Shown here one piece after another: positions 41,965-49,828 of a stretch of DNA of 64,000 bases. The stretch is from Halopseudomonas sabulinigri. Its GTDB lineage: Bacteria; Pseudomonadota; Gammaproteobacteria; Pseudomonadales; Pseudomonadaceae. The notes under the pieces were generated by a model. The model had not been told where the DNA came from. It did not search any database and saw only the letters and a program-made list of their open reading frames with translations. The translations under genes and the position numbers were made by a program. Position 1 is the first letter of the stretch; every line of letters starts with the position of its first letter. The stretch is taken from contig NZ_LT629763.1 in NCBI RefSeq assembly GCF_900105255.1, forward strand, positions 2,232,001 to 2,296,000. The letters run 5' to 3'.

Positions 41965-43359
41965 ATGAGCCAAGACCAGACAACCAATCAATCCTGGGGT
42001 GGCCGGTTCAGCGAACCGGTTGATGCCTTCGTCGCCCGCTTCACCGCCTCGGTGGATTTCGACAAGCGCCTCTACAAGCACGACATTCAGGGCTCCATTG
42101 CCCACGCCACCATGCTGGCCAAGGTTGGCGTACTGAGCGATGCCGAGCGCGATACCATCATCGACGGCCTGCGCGCCATCCAGACTGAAATCGAAGCTGG
42201 CGAGTTCGCCTGGAGCGTCGAGCTGGAAGACGTGCACATGAACATCGAAGCACGTTTGACCGACCGCATCGGCATCACCGGCAAAAAGCTGCACACCGGC
42301 CGCTCACGCAACGACCAGGTTGCTACCGACATCCGCCTTTGGCTGCGCGACGAAATCGACGTCATTCTTGCCGAGCTGGAACGCCTGCAAACCGGCCTGC
42401 TGAACCAGGCGGAACGCCACAACGCGGTAATCATGCCTGGCTTTACGCACCTGCAGACCGCGCAACCGGTCACCTTTGGCCACCACCTGCTGGCCTGGTT
42501 CGAAATGCTGCAACGCGACCGTGAACGGCTGCTCGACTGCCGCAAGCGGGTCAACCGCATGCCGCTGGGCAGCGCCGCACTGGCCGGGACCACCTATCCG
42601 ATTGACCGCAGCATCACCTGCGAGCTGCTGGGCTTTGATGCTATCTCCGGCAATTCGCTGGACGGCGTTTCCGACCGCGACTTCGCCATCGAATTCTGCG
42701 CCGCTGCCGCCCTGGCGATGATGCACCTGTCGCGCTTCTCCGAAGAGCTGGTGCTGTGGACCAGTGCGCAGTTCAACTTCATCGAGCTGCCTGACCGTTT
42801 CTGCACCGGCTCCTCGATCATGCCGCAGAAGAAGAATCCTGATGTCCCCGAGCTGGTGCGTGGCAAATCCGGCCGCGTCTACGGCCACCTGATGGGTCTG
42901 CTGACGCTGATGAAGAGCCAACCACTGGCCTACAACAAGGACAATCAGGAAGACAAAGAACCCTTGTTCGACGCCGTCGACACGCTGCGCGACTGCCTGC
43001 GCGCCTTTGCCGACATGATTCCGGCGATTCAGCCACGCGAAGAGGTGATGCGCGAAGCGGCCCTGCGCGGCTTCTCCACCGCCACTGACCTGGCTGATTA
43101 TCTGGTGCGCAAGGGTCTGCCCTTCCGCGACTGCCATGAAATCGTCGGCCACGCGGTCAAGTATGGCGTCGACAGCAAAAAGGATCTGGCCGAAATGAGC
43201 CTCGATGAACTGCGCCGCTTCAGCGATCAAATCGAGCAGGACGTATTCGAGGTGCTGACGCTGGAGGGTTCGGTGAATGCCCGCGATCACATTGGCGGTA
43301 CTGCCCCAGCCCAGGTGCTGGCCGCGGTGCAGCGCGGACGCACATTGCTGGACGGCTAA
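41965..43359 (+). CDS. argH: Argininosuccinate lyase
   Basis: Last enzyme of arginine synthesis, splitting argininosuccinate to arginine and fumarate; 464 aa. The family signature [12 protein letters not shown] holds the catalytic serine (about residue 283). Other blocks are [26 protein letters not shown] and [14 protein letters not shown]. The ATG at 41965 gives the normal start [15 protein letters not shown]; the upstream in-frame reading from 41926 includes the promoter and was rejected. A perfect palindromic terminator follows after nine bases. Confidence 0.98.
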   Translation: MSQDQTTNQSWGGRFSEPVDAFVARFTASVDFDKRLYKHDIQGSIAHATMLAKVGVLSDAERDTIIDGLRAIQTEIEAGEFAWSVELEDVHMNIEARLTDRIGITGKKLHTGRSRNDQVATDIRLWLRDEIDVILAELERLQTGLLNQAERHNAVIMPGFTHLQTAQPVTFGHHLLAWFEMLQRDRERLLDCRKRVNRMPLGSAALAGTTYPIDRSITCELLGFDAISGNSLDGVSDRDFAIEFCAAAALAMMHLSRFSEELVLWTSAQFNFIELPDRFCTGSSIMPQKKNPDVPELVRGKSGRVYGHLMGLLTLMKSQPLAYNKDNQEDKEPLFDAVDTLRDCLRAFADMIPAIQPREEVMREAALRGFSTATDLADYLVRKGLPFRDCHEIVGHAVKYGVDSKKDLAEMSLDELRRFSDQIEQDVFEVLTLEGSVNARDHIGGTAPAQVLAAVQRGRTLLDG

Positions 43360-43368
43360 CGCCTCTGA

Positions 43369-43414
43369 CCCAGTAACAACAAACCCGCCAATTGGCGGGT
43401 TTGTTGTTACTGGG
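43369..43414. terminator. Perfect 46-bp palindrome, bidirectional terminator
   Basis: Two exactly complementary 23-base arms, starting CCCAGTAACAACAAACCCG and ending with its reverse complement, meet with no loop. It lies between argH and the opposing lipoprotein gene. The T-rich right arm (GGGTTTGTTGTT) gives a terminator form on both strands. Confidence 0.85.
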
Positions 43415-43450
43415 TGCGTGCCCAGGCGCTAGCGGGCTAACGCAGCAAAC

Positions 43451-44812
43451 TCAACCTTCGTCTGCCAGTTCCACCGACAGCACGTAGGTACCGGTGCTAC
43501 TGTCGTCGTAGTCCTTGCTGGTCAACTGATAATTGCCGGCATCCAGGTAACGCCCAATGCGCGAATTGGTACCGCCGGCGCCATCATCATCTTCAAGGTC
43601 CAGACCGCCCCCTTGCAGGCGCAGCAGCGCATCAAAGTCTGCCGAGATCAGGTCGACGTGATAGAAGCCCGGCTCGCTGATTACCAGGGTGGTCTGCGTG
43701 CCCTGCTCACTGGTAAGACGACCGGCAATCAGCTCACCAGGGCGAATGCGATTGCCGTCGCCACTGATGGGTTGCAACGAACTGGTCAGCTCGAACAGTC
43801 CTGCCCCGCCATCGGCTGTCGTGGCTGCAACCCGGTAGGTGCCTGGCTGCACCAACGCCGTGATCTGGGCATCCAGGTCGCCGCCGCCATCGTCGTCCTC
43901 AACATTCACACCCGGCCCCTGCAAGGTAAGGTAGCTGTCGATCTCTGATGAATTCATGCGCACCCGCAACAGGGCCCGCTCCGGCACTGTCAGCTGATAT
44001 TGCCTTGGGCTGCTGTCCGCCAAACCGGAGATGCTCTGGCCAATGCTCAATTCGCCGCCATTGGTCAGCTCGACACCTTGAGGCAGCGAACGCTGACTGA
44101 CCTGCAAGTCGTAGGTACCTTCCGCCGGCTGGTCCAGCGCGGTCGCGGTGACCTGGTAAGTACCTGGCTGCAGCTGCGCGACCAACTGCGAGTCGGTGCT
44201 CTGTCCGTAGTCGTCGTTTTCCAAATCCAGGCCACCACCGCTGAGCTTGAGCACGGTGTCCAGTTCGTCGGACCCCATGCTGATCTGATACAAGCCCGCC
44301 TCACTCACACTGAGCTGATAATGGTTGGCGTCCTGACCACGGCTCAGCAGCCCATACACCGATTCATCCAGCAGCAACGCGCCGCTGTTCTGCGGAGTAA
44401 TCTTCTCCAGTTCCAGGGCAAAGGGGCCGTAGCCGTTATCAGCGCTCCCGCTGACACCCAGACGGTAACGACCGCTGGTTTCAGGGGCCAGATGCAGGCC
44501 ACCCTGGCGCGGGCCATTGACCAATTGGCCACGCTCATCCAGCAACGTCAGCACCGCGTCTTCCAACGCGCCGGTGATGCGCACGCGCACCAGGTCGCCC
44601 TGCTGTAACGTCAGATCAAATACCTGATAGTGCGACCCGTCATTGATATTCAGCGGGCTGGAGCTGGTAATTTCGCCCTGTAGGCGCGTGGCATTTTGTC
44701 CCGTCAGGTCAGTGGCCGACGGCAGGCCGGCACAACCGGTCAGCCCAATAGCCAGGGCGACCGCGAGAACAGAACGGGAAGAGGGGAATATCGAGGCAGT
44801 AGAAGACCGCAT
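43451..44812 (-). CDS. Lipoprotein with four tandem PPC-like domains
   Basis: Protein of 453 aa of unknown function. A lipobox LTGC places the lipid anchor at Cys27. The rest consists of about four tandem beta-rich units of roughly 100 residues that resemble bacterial pre-peptidase C-terminal domains. Repeats share the pattern D-x-x-L-x-L-x-G-G-x-x-x-x-x-D-D, then QPGTYQVTA or DAGNYQLTS and GTYxLxV (for example residues near 205-265, 305-360 and 395-450); the first copy is more divergent. Acidic DDDGG turns could bind calcium. No peptidase or other catalytic domain is attached, which is unusual for PPC modules. The ATG at 44812 follows AAGGATTTTGC; a longer frame was rejected. Confidence 0.82.
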   Translation of the reverse strand: MRSSTASIFPSSRSVLAVALAIGLTGCAGLPSATDLTGQNATRLQGEITSSSPLNINDGSHYQVFDLTLQQGDLVRVRITGALEDAVLTLLDERGQLVNGPRQGGLHLAPETSGRYRLGVSGSADNGYGPFALELEKITPQNSGALLLDESVYGLLSRGQDANHYQLSVSEAGLYQISMGSDELDTVLKLSGGGLDLENDDYGQSTDSQLVAQLQPGTYQVTATALDQPAEGTYDLQVSQRSLPQGVELTNGGELSIGQSISGLADSSPRQYQLTVPERALLRVRMNSSEIDSYLTLQGPGVNVEDDDGGGDLDAQITALVQPGTYRVAATTADGGAGLFELTSSLQPISGDGNRIRPGELIAGRLTSEQGTQTTLVISEPGFYHVDLISADFDALLRLQGGGLDLEDDDGAGGTNSRIGRYLDAGNYQLTSKDYDDSSTGTYVLSVELADEG

Positions 44813-44842
44813 GCAAAATCCTTCTGGAAGTTGAATCATCCT

Positions 44843-44869
44843 GCGAAGGCCCGAAATAGAGGCCTTCGC
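44843..44869 (-). promoter_or_regulatory. Leader hairpin before the PPC lipoprotein gene
   Basis: GCGAAGGCC and GGCCTTCGC pair around a nine-base loop, about 30 bases before the start codon. No T run follows, so it is more likely a stabilising or translational element than a terminator. Confidence 0.45.
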
Positions 44870-44885
44870 TGCGCAACGCAGAGGG

Positions 44886-44891
44886 ATTATG
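44886..44891 (-). promoter_or_regulatory. Possible -10 box of the PPC lipoprotein gene
   Basis: CATAAT on the minus strand lies 74 bases before the start. The -35 at 17 bases is poor. If used, the leader would contain the 44843-44869 hairpin. Confidence 0.4.
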
Positions 44892-44949
44892 CCGTATCGC
44901 CAGGGCGCGGTGCCATGCCCACTTCCGGGTATGTGCACCACGCCCGTTT

Positions 44950-46050
44950 TTACCCCGCCAGCGGTTGCTGCTGGGTAATGCAGTGAATATTACCGCCGCC
45001 CAGCAGAATCTCGCGGCCTGGCACGGTAACCACGCGGCGCTCCGGGAACAGGCGCTGGAGTATCTCCAGCGCGGCGGCATCCTGCGGATCGTCGAAGGCG
45101 GGCGCGACGACACCGTCGTTGACGATCAGAAAGTTGACGTAGGAACCGGCCAGTTGAATGCTCGGGTCGCGCGGCTGACTCCCTTCTGCCGCGAACACGC
45201 CGGCACACTCTTCGGCACTGGCAAACAGTGGACCGGGAATGGGAATGCGGTGCACCACCAGCTCGCGCCCCTGCGCATCGCGCGCGTCTTGCAGCACCTG
45301 GGCTGCTGCCTGACACCGCGCAAAGTTGGGGCTATTTTCATCGTCTGTCCAGGCCAGCAGCACTTCGCCCGGCCGAACGAAGCAGCAGAAATTGTCGACA
45401 TGGCCGTCGGTTTCATCGTTGTAGAGGCCATGTGGCAGCCAGATGACCTTGCTGATACCCAGATGGTCGGCCAGCATCAGCTCAATCTCTTCGCGCTGCA
45501 GATGCGGGTTGCGGTTGGCGTTAAGCAGGCACTCCTCGGTCGTCAGCAGGGTGCCTTCGCCATCCACGTGAAAAGAACCGCCTTCCAGCACGAAACCTTC
45601 GGTGCGGTAGCGCGGGCAGCGCTCCATACCCAGAATCTTGTCGGCCACCTGATCGTCCAGCGCCCAGTCGGCATACAAACCGCCGCTGTCGCCGCCCCAG
45701 GCGTTGAAGGTCCAGTCCACTCCCCGCAAGCCACCTTGGCCGTTAACGACGAAGCTGGGGCCGGTATCGCGTACCCAGGCATCGTTGCTGCTCATTTCCA
45801 CCACCCGGATGCCCGGATGATCGAGCATCACCGAGGCATTGGCATACTGCGCGGCACTGGCGCACACGGTCACCGGTTCAAAGCCCGCAATCGCCTTGGC
45901 GACGTCGGCGAAGGCCTGCTGCGCCGGGGCTGCCTGGTCACGCCAGTTGTCTGGGCGCTCGGGCCAGACCATCCAGGTCTGACTGTGCGGAGCCCACTCG
46001 GCGGGCATGCCGTAACCATCCTGGCGCGGTGTGCTGTGCAGGGTATACAT
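44950..46050 (-). CDS. aguA: Agmatine deiminase AguA
   Basis: Converts agmatine to N-carbamoylputrescine and ammonia; 366 aa, typical. The catalytic cysteine is Cys357 in [13 protein letters not shown]. Other guanidino-group-modifying blocks are [53 protein letters not shown] and GHVDNFCCF. It starts five bases after aguB, so the two successive pathway enzymes are co-transcribed in the order aguB-aguA, as in P. aeruginosa. Confidence 0.97.
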   Translation of the reverse strand: MYTLHSTPRQDGYGMPAEWAPHSQTWMVWPERPDNWRDQAAPAQQAFADVAKAIAGFEPVTVCASAAQYANASVMLDHPGIRVVEMSSNDAWVRDTGPSFVVNGQGGLRGVDWTFNAWGGDSGGLYADWALDDQVADKILGMERCPRYRTEGFVLEGGSFHVDGEGTLLTTEECLLNANRNPHLQREEIELMLADHLGISKVIWLPHGLYNDETDGHVDNFCCFVRPGEVLLAWTDDENSPNFARCQAAAQVLQDARDAQGRELVVHRIPIPGPLFASAEECAGVFAAEGSQPRDPSIQLAGSYVNFLIVNDGVVAPAFDDPQDAAALEILQRLFPERRVVTVPGREILLGGGNIHCITQQQPLAG

Positions 46051-46055
46051 GGGCG

Positions 46056-46934
46056 TCAGTACTCCTGTGAACCGTCCAGGGTTTTGATCGGGCCATACAG
46101 GTTGGGGCGGCGGTCACGGAATACGCCCCAGGCGCTGCGAATATGTTCCAGCGCATCCAGGTCGAACTCCTGCACCAGCACGCCGGTTTCGGTCTCGTTC
46201 AACTCCTGTACCTTTTCGCCAAACTGGTTGGCGATGAACGAGGAGCCGTAGAAGGTGATGTCGTAATCACCCTGCTCTTCCTTGCCAATACGATTACTCG
46301 CCACCAGCGGCATCAGGTTAGCGCCAGCATGACCCTGCTGCACACGCTGCCAATGATCCCGCGAGCTGATGGTCGCGTCGTGCGGCTCGCTGCCGATGGC
46401 GGTTGGATAGAACAGTACTTCGGCGCCCATCAGCGCCATGCTGCGCGCGCACTCCGGAAACCACTGATCCCAGCAGATACCCACGCCGATCTTGGCGTAA
46501 CGGGTCTGCCAGACCTTGAAGCCGGTGTCACCGGGATTGAAGTAATACTTCTCGTGGTAACCGGGGCCATCCGGAATGTGGCTTTTGCGGTAGATACCCA
46601 GGTTGCTGCCGTCGGCATCAATGATGGCGATGCTGTTGTAGCGCGCACGTCCGGCCAGCTCGAAGAAGCTGATCGGTAGTACCACGCTCAACTCCTTGGC
46701 CAGCGCCTTGAAGTGCGCAATCGCCGGGTTGTCGACTACCTTGGTCGCCAGCTGCAGGTAGTCGGCATTCGGCTTCTGGCAGAAGTACGGTGTTTCAAAC
46801 AGTTCCTGAATCAGGATGATCTGCGCACCCTGCGCAGCGGCTTCACGCACCAACTTCTCGGCCTGCGCAATATTGGCTTCACGATCCCACGAACAGCTCA
46901 TCTGGGTTGCAGCTACGGTGACGGTACGCGGCAT
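46056..46934 (-). CDS. aguB: N-carbamoylputrescine amidase AguB
   Basis: Nitrilase-superfamily enzyme of 292 aa that hydrolyses N-carbamoylputrescine to putrescine, CO2 and ammonia. The catalytic triad is Glu44 ([10 protein letters not shown]), Lys117 ([12 protein letters not shown]) and Cys154 ([10 protein letters not shown]). A CAGGAG ribosome site precedes the ATG. It is the first gene of aguBA and has a strong promoter with a palindrome in its spacer. Confidence 0.97.
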   Translation of the reverse strand: MPRTVTVAATQMSCSWDREANIAQAEKLVREAAAQGAQIILIQELFETPYFCQKPNADYLQLATKVVDNPAIAHFKALAKELSVVLPISFFELAGRARYNSIAIIDADGSNLGIYRKSHIPDGPGYHEKYYFNPGDTGFKVWQTRYAKIGVGICWDQWFPECARSMALMGAEVLFYPTAIGSEPHDATISSRDHWQRVQQGHAGANLMPLVASNRIGKEEQGDYDITFYGSSFIANQFGEKVQELNETETGVLVQEFDLDALEHIRSAWGVFRDRRPNLYGPIKTLDGSQEY

Positions 46935-46966
46935 GACTGACTCCTGACAGGTAAAAGGCTTTTGAC

Positions 46967-46995
46967 TTTATAGTCGATAAATATCGGCAAATCAA
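46967..46995 (-). promoter_or_regulatory. aguBA promoter
   Basis: On the minus strand TTGATT (46995-46990), a 17-base spacer and TATAAA (46972-46967) form a good sigma-70 promoter. The start would give a leader of about 25 bases that contains the aguB ribosome site. Confidence 0.75.
46975..46986. promoter_or_regulatory. Candidate repressor operator inside the aguBA promoter
   Basis: CGATA-AA-TATCG is an inverted repeat lying fully between the -35 and -10 boxes, the usual place for a repressor site. A second palindrome with the same core, GCCGAT-AAAA-ATCGGC, is at 47109-47124 inside the end of mtfA. In P. aeruginosa aguBA is repressed by the TetR-family AguR; whether these are its sites is inferred. 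Confidence 0.55.
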
Positions 46996-47082
46996 CGTAA
47001 AACCAGCCTAAAAAAACAAAAATCCAGACCCAAGATCGAATTAAATCTGGATAAAGTCGTTATACGGCAATCAACGCCCGGC

Positions 47083-47856
47083 TCACCCGTCGACCTTGAG
47101 GGGATTTTGCCGATAAAAATCGGCCAGATGCTGATAAACCTCAGGCCAGGTGTGCCGCAGCAGCGCCGGACGCTCAAAGAAGGTCTCGGACAACACCGCG
47201 AAGAACTCGGCCGGCGCCTCCAACGCATAGGCATCAATCGGCAACGTCTCACCGGCAGCAGCGCGCCGTCCCAGGTCATCCCAGGCGGCGGTCATGTCAC
47301 GCTTCCAATCGGCCGGGCTCATGCCGTGGTGCAGTGGCGGCGCACCATTGGCGCCGTCGTGACGCATATCCAACGTATGCGCCAGCTCGTGAATCACCAC
47401 ATTGTAGCCATCGCGCTGGCCGGAGAGCCTGACATCCGCCAGCGAAAGCACCACCGGCCCACGCAGCCAGGCTTCACCACTGAGATTGCGGCCACCCTCG
47501 TGTACCACGCCGGCTTCGTCCTGCCAGCTGTGCTCGGCGTGGAATGGGCCGTCATAGAGGATCAGCGTACGCCAGCGGTCGTACCAGTCGAGCCCCAACT
47601 CCAATACCGGCACCACGGCCATGCCGGCAATGCGCAGGCAAAGCTCGTCACTGGCTTCGGCATCGCCAGCGGCGTGCAGGTTCTTGCGCAGCAATAATCG
47701 CAGCGCCATGTCTTGTAACTTGGCGCGACGGACCCCGTTAAGACTCTGATAGACCGGCCAGTCGCCCAAGGCTTGTTGCCAGAGTTCAGGGCTGATCTCC
47801 AGCTCTGCCAATTGGCGGTCTTCGCGCCACTCGGCGAAACGGGTGAACAAACTCAT
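47083..47856 (-). CDS. mtfA: M90 family zinc metallopeptidase MtfA
   Basis: Cytoplasmic protein of 257 aa. The zinc motif HELAH (His156, Glu157, His160) sits in NVVIHELAHTLDMRHDGANG, and the third ligand is probably in the APAEFFAVLSETFFERP block (Glu217 or Glu224). In E. coli MtfA binds the repressor Mlc and has aminopeptidase activity; an Mlc homologue is not in view. Its ATG overlaps the TetR gene stop by four bases, so it is coupled to that regulator. The placement between a TetR gene and aguBA is unusual. Confidence 0.92.
   Translation of the reverse strand: MSLFTRFAEWREDRQLAELEISPELWQQALGDWPVYQSLNGVRRAKLQDMALRLLLRKNLHAAGDAEASDELCLRIAGMAVVPVLELGLDWYDRWRTLILYDGPFHAEHSWQDEAGVVHEGGRNLSGEAWLRGPVVLSLADVRLSGQRDGYNVVIHELAHTLDMRHDGANGAPPLHHGMSPADWKRDMTAAWDDLGRRAAAGETLPIDAYALEAPAEFFAVLSETFFERPALLRHTWPEVYQHLADFYRQNPLKVDG
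47109..47124. repeat. Palindrome inside mtfA matching the aguBA operator core
   Basis: GCCGAT and ATCGGC flank AAAA, a perfect inverted repeat in the last codons of mtfA, about 135 bases upstream of the 46975 site. The shared core CGATAWAWATCG suggests a second binding site for the same regulator. Confidence 0.4.
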
Positions 47857-48485
47857 TGCGGCTCCTGCTCGGCGGGTGTCAGTAGGGGTGGAAGATACAG
47901 CCCCAGGTAGGCCGTCATCATGCGCGTGGCTTCCTGGCAGATGGCCGGAGTCAGCTGGCCATGCTGCTGGTAGTCCACTGCCAGCAGCTTGTCCGCCGCC
48001 TGCATCGCCAGGGTAAAGATATCCACTTCACTCGGCAGCCCCGGTAACTGAAAGAAGCGTTCAAGACAGGCGCGAAAGCGTTGCCCAAGCTGGCGATCAT
48101 GCAGGCGGTCAGCCTGACGCACGGCACTCAGCTCGTGGGCGCCCAGCAGCAGTTCACGTGCTGCCGCGTCGCTTTGGTAGTACTCCTGAAAACGCTGCTC
48201 CAGCTGCGCTACCAGCGCCATCCAGCTCGCCGGGGCAGGGGCAATGGGTTGCTGCAAGACGGCATCCAGCTCAGCAAATACCTGCTGCGCCAGCGCGGCC
48301 AGCACGTCGCCCGTCTGCGGGAAGAAGTGGTATACCGAGGACGGCGGGATACCTGCCTGCTCGGCTATCGCATAGATCGAAAGATCAGCCAGCCCCTGGC
48401 GGTTGAGCAACTCGCGGGTCGCCTGCAGGATGCGGTCGATCCGATCCTGACTGCTGGCGCGGCGTTTCGGGGCGGGGCGGCTCAT
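47853..48485 (-). CDS. TetR-family transcriptional regulator (candidate AguR)
   Basis: Protein of 210 aa. The N-terminal helix-turn-helix is clear: DRIDRILQATRELLNRQGLADLSIYAIAEQAGIPPSSVYHFFP (about residues 14-56). The ligand domain is not assignable. It follows puuB by 12 bases and overlaps mtfA by four. In P. aeruginosa the TetR-family AguR is encoded just upstream of aguBA; this gene is the only TetR gene in that position here, so it may play that role. That is an inference from position and family. Confidence 0.88.
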   Translation of the reverse strand: MSRPAPKRRASSQDRIDRILQATRELLNRQGLADLSIYAIAEQAGIPPSSVYHFFPQTGDVLAALAQQVFAELDAVLQQPIAPAPASWMALVAQLEQRFQEYYQSDAAARELLLGAHELSAVRQADRLHDRQLGQRFRACLERFFQLPGLPSEVDIFTLAMQAADKLLAVDYQQHGQLTPAICQEATRMMTAYLGLYLPPLLTPAEQEPQ

Positions 48486-48497
48486 GGCAAATCTCGT

Positions 48498-49757
48498 TCA
48501 GCGGCTATCCTGCAGACGATACCACAGCAGCGCCAGCGCCCGGATGGCAGTCTGCAGCGGCGCACCCGGCGGCACCGGCCAGTGCCGGGCGCGCGCCAAC
48601 AGGTCAAACCCAGCTGCCTCGCCGAGCACCGTCTGCGCCATCAGTTTGCCGGCCATACCGGCCAGCGCCACGCCCTGCCCCGAATAGCCCTGCGCGTACA
48701 AGGTGCGCTTACCCAGCCGCCCAAACACCGGCGCCTTGCTCAGGGTCATCGCCACCTGCCCGCCCCAGAGATACTCGAAGTCCTCCTCGGCCAGCGCCGG
48801 AAAGACCTGGCTCATACGCTGGCGCATGGTGGTACGCAAGGCATCGGGCTGCGCATCGCGCGCGCTGGCGCGGCCGCCAAACAGCAGCCGACCATCGGCG
48901 CTGAGCCGGTAATAGTCGATCAGCGTGTTCATGTCACAGACTGCTGCCCGAGAGGGGATCAACTGGGACGCCAGTTCGCCGAGCGGCCGGGTCGCACCGA
49001 TATAACTGCCTATCGGCATGAAGCCCTTGCGATACCACGGCAGCAATTTGCCCAGGTAGGCATTGCCGGCCAATAGCAAATGCTCCGCCTGCACGCTGCC
49101 CTGCGCGGTGCGGACTCGCACGCCCGCCCCCGCGTCAACGTAATCTTGCACCGCGGAGTGCTCGAATATCTGCGCGCCAGCCGCTTCGGCGGCCCGCGCC
49201 AGGCCCTGGGCGTACTTGAGCGGGTGTAGGTCGCCGCCGCCCCAGTCCATCACGCCAGCCTGGTAGTCGGCTCGCAGCAAGTGGTGCAGCGAGTCGCGCG
49301 AATGGTATTCCAGCTGGTCGTAACCCAGGCCTTGCAATTGCTGCTGCCATTGCTGCAACTCGGGTACATGGCGCGGTTTGTTGGCCACCAGCAAGATACC
49401 GGCCTTGAGATCACAGTCGATGGCGTGTTGCGCCACCCGGTTACGCAACAACGCGACCCCGTCCAGGGTGAGCTGCCACACCTTGCGCGCATCCTCGGCG
49501 CCCAGCTCGGCTACCGTGCGGCCATGATCGCAGGCCAGTCCGGGGTTGATCTGCCCGCCGTTGCGCCCGGAGCAGCCCCACCCTACCTGTTCCGCTTCCA
49601 GCACCACCACGCGCAGGCCGGCCTCGGCCAGTTCCAATACCGCAGAGAGACCGGTAAACCCGGCCCCCACCACGCACACATCGGCGCGCAGCTCGCCTTG
49701 CACGCTGGCGCGTTCCGGGGCGTTTGCCACGCTGGCGCGATACCAGGAATCATTCAT
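48498..49757 (-). CDS. puuB: FAD-dependent gamma-glutamylputrescine oxidase (PuuB/PauB-like)
   Basis: Flavoprotein of 419 aa in the DAO superfamily with the FAD fold VVGAGFTGLSAVLELAEAGLRV (about residues 29-50), then GWGCSGRNGGQINPGL, typical of PuuB-type oxidases. It would oxidise gamma-glutamylputrescine to the aldehyde. The ATG at 49757 (MNDSWYRASVAN) is the usual family start; the longer frame crosses a terminator-like hairpin and was rejected. It lies downstream of spuI, which makes gamma-glutamyl-polyamines, so the two steps are neighbours. Confidence 0.9.
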   Translation of the reverse strand: MNDSWYRASVANAPERASVQGELRADVCVVGAGFTGLSAVLELAEAGLRVVVLEAEQVGWGCSGRNGGQINPGLACDHGRTVAELGAEDARKVWQLTLDGVALLRNRVAQHAIDCDLKAGILLVANKPRHVPELQQWQQQLQGLGYDQLEYHSRDSLHHLLRADYQAGVMDWGGGDLHPLKYAQGLARAAEAAGAQIFEHSAVQDYVDAGAGVRVRTAQGSVQAEHLLLAGNAYLGKLLPWYRKGFMPIGSYIGATRPLGELASQLIPSRAAVCDMNTLIDYYRLSADGRLLFGGRASARDAQPDALRTTMRQRMSQVFPALAEEDFEYLWGGQVAMTLSKAPVFGRLGKRTLYAQGYSGQGVALAGMAGKLMAQTVLGEAAGFDLLARARHWPVPPGAPLQTAIRALALLWYRLQDSR

Positions 49758-49783
49758 CGATATGTTGCTCCTGCGCATAAACA

Positions 49784-49805
49784 AATCCCGCCGGGCGGCG
49801 GGATT
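49784..49805 (-). terminator. Terminator-like hairpin between spuI and puuB
   Basis: AATCCCGCC and GGCGGGATT form a perfect nine-base-pair stem with a four-base loop; on the minus strand it is followed by TGTTTA. It lies 23 bases after spuI and 27 before puuB, so it may stop part of the transcription from spuI. Confidence 0.65.
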
Positions 49806-49828
49806 GTCGTGGGCTCGCAGCACCGCGG

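Noticed and set aside
44965-46251. 428-codon plus-strand open frame opposite aguA
   Set aside because: Antisense of a gene with an intact catalytic cysteine and family motifs.
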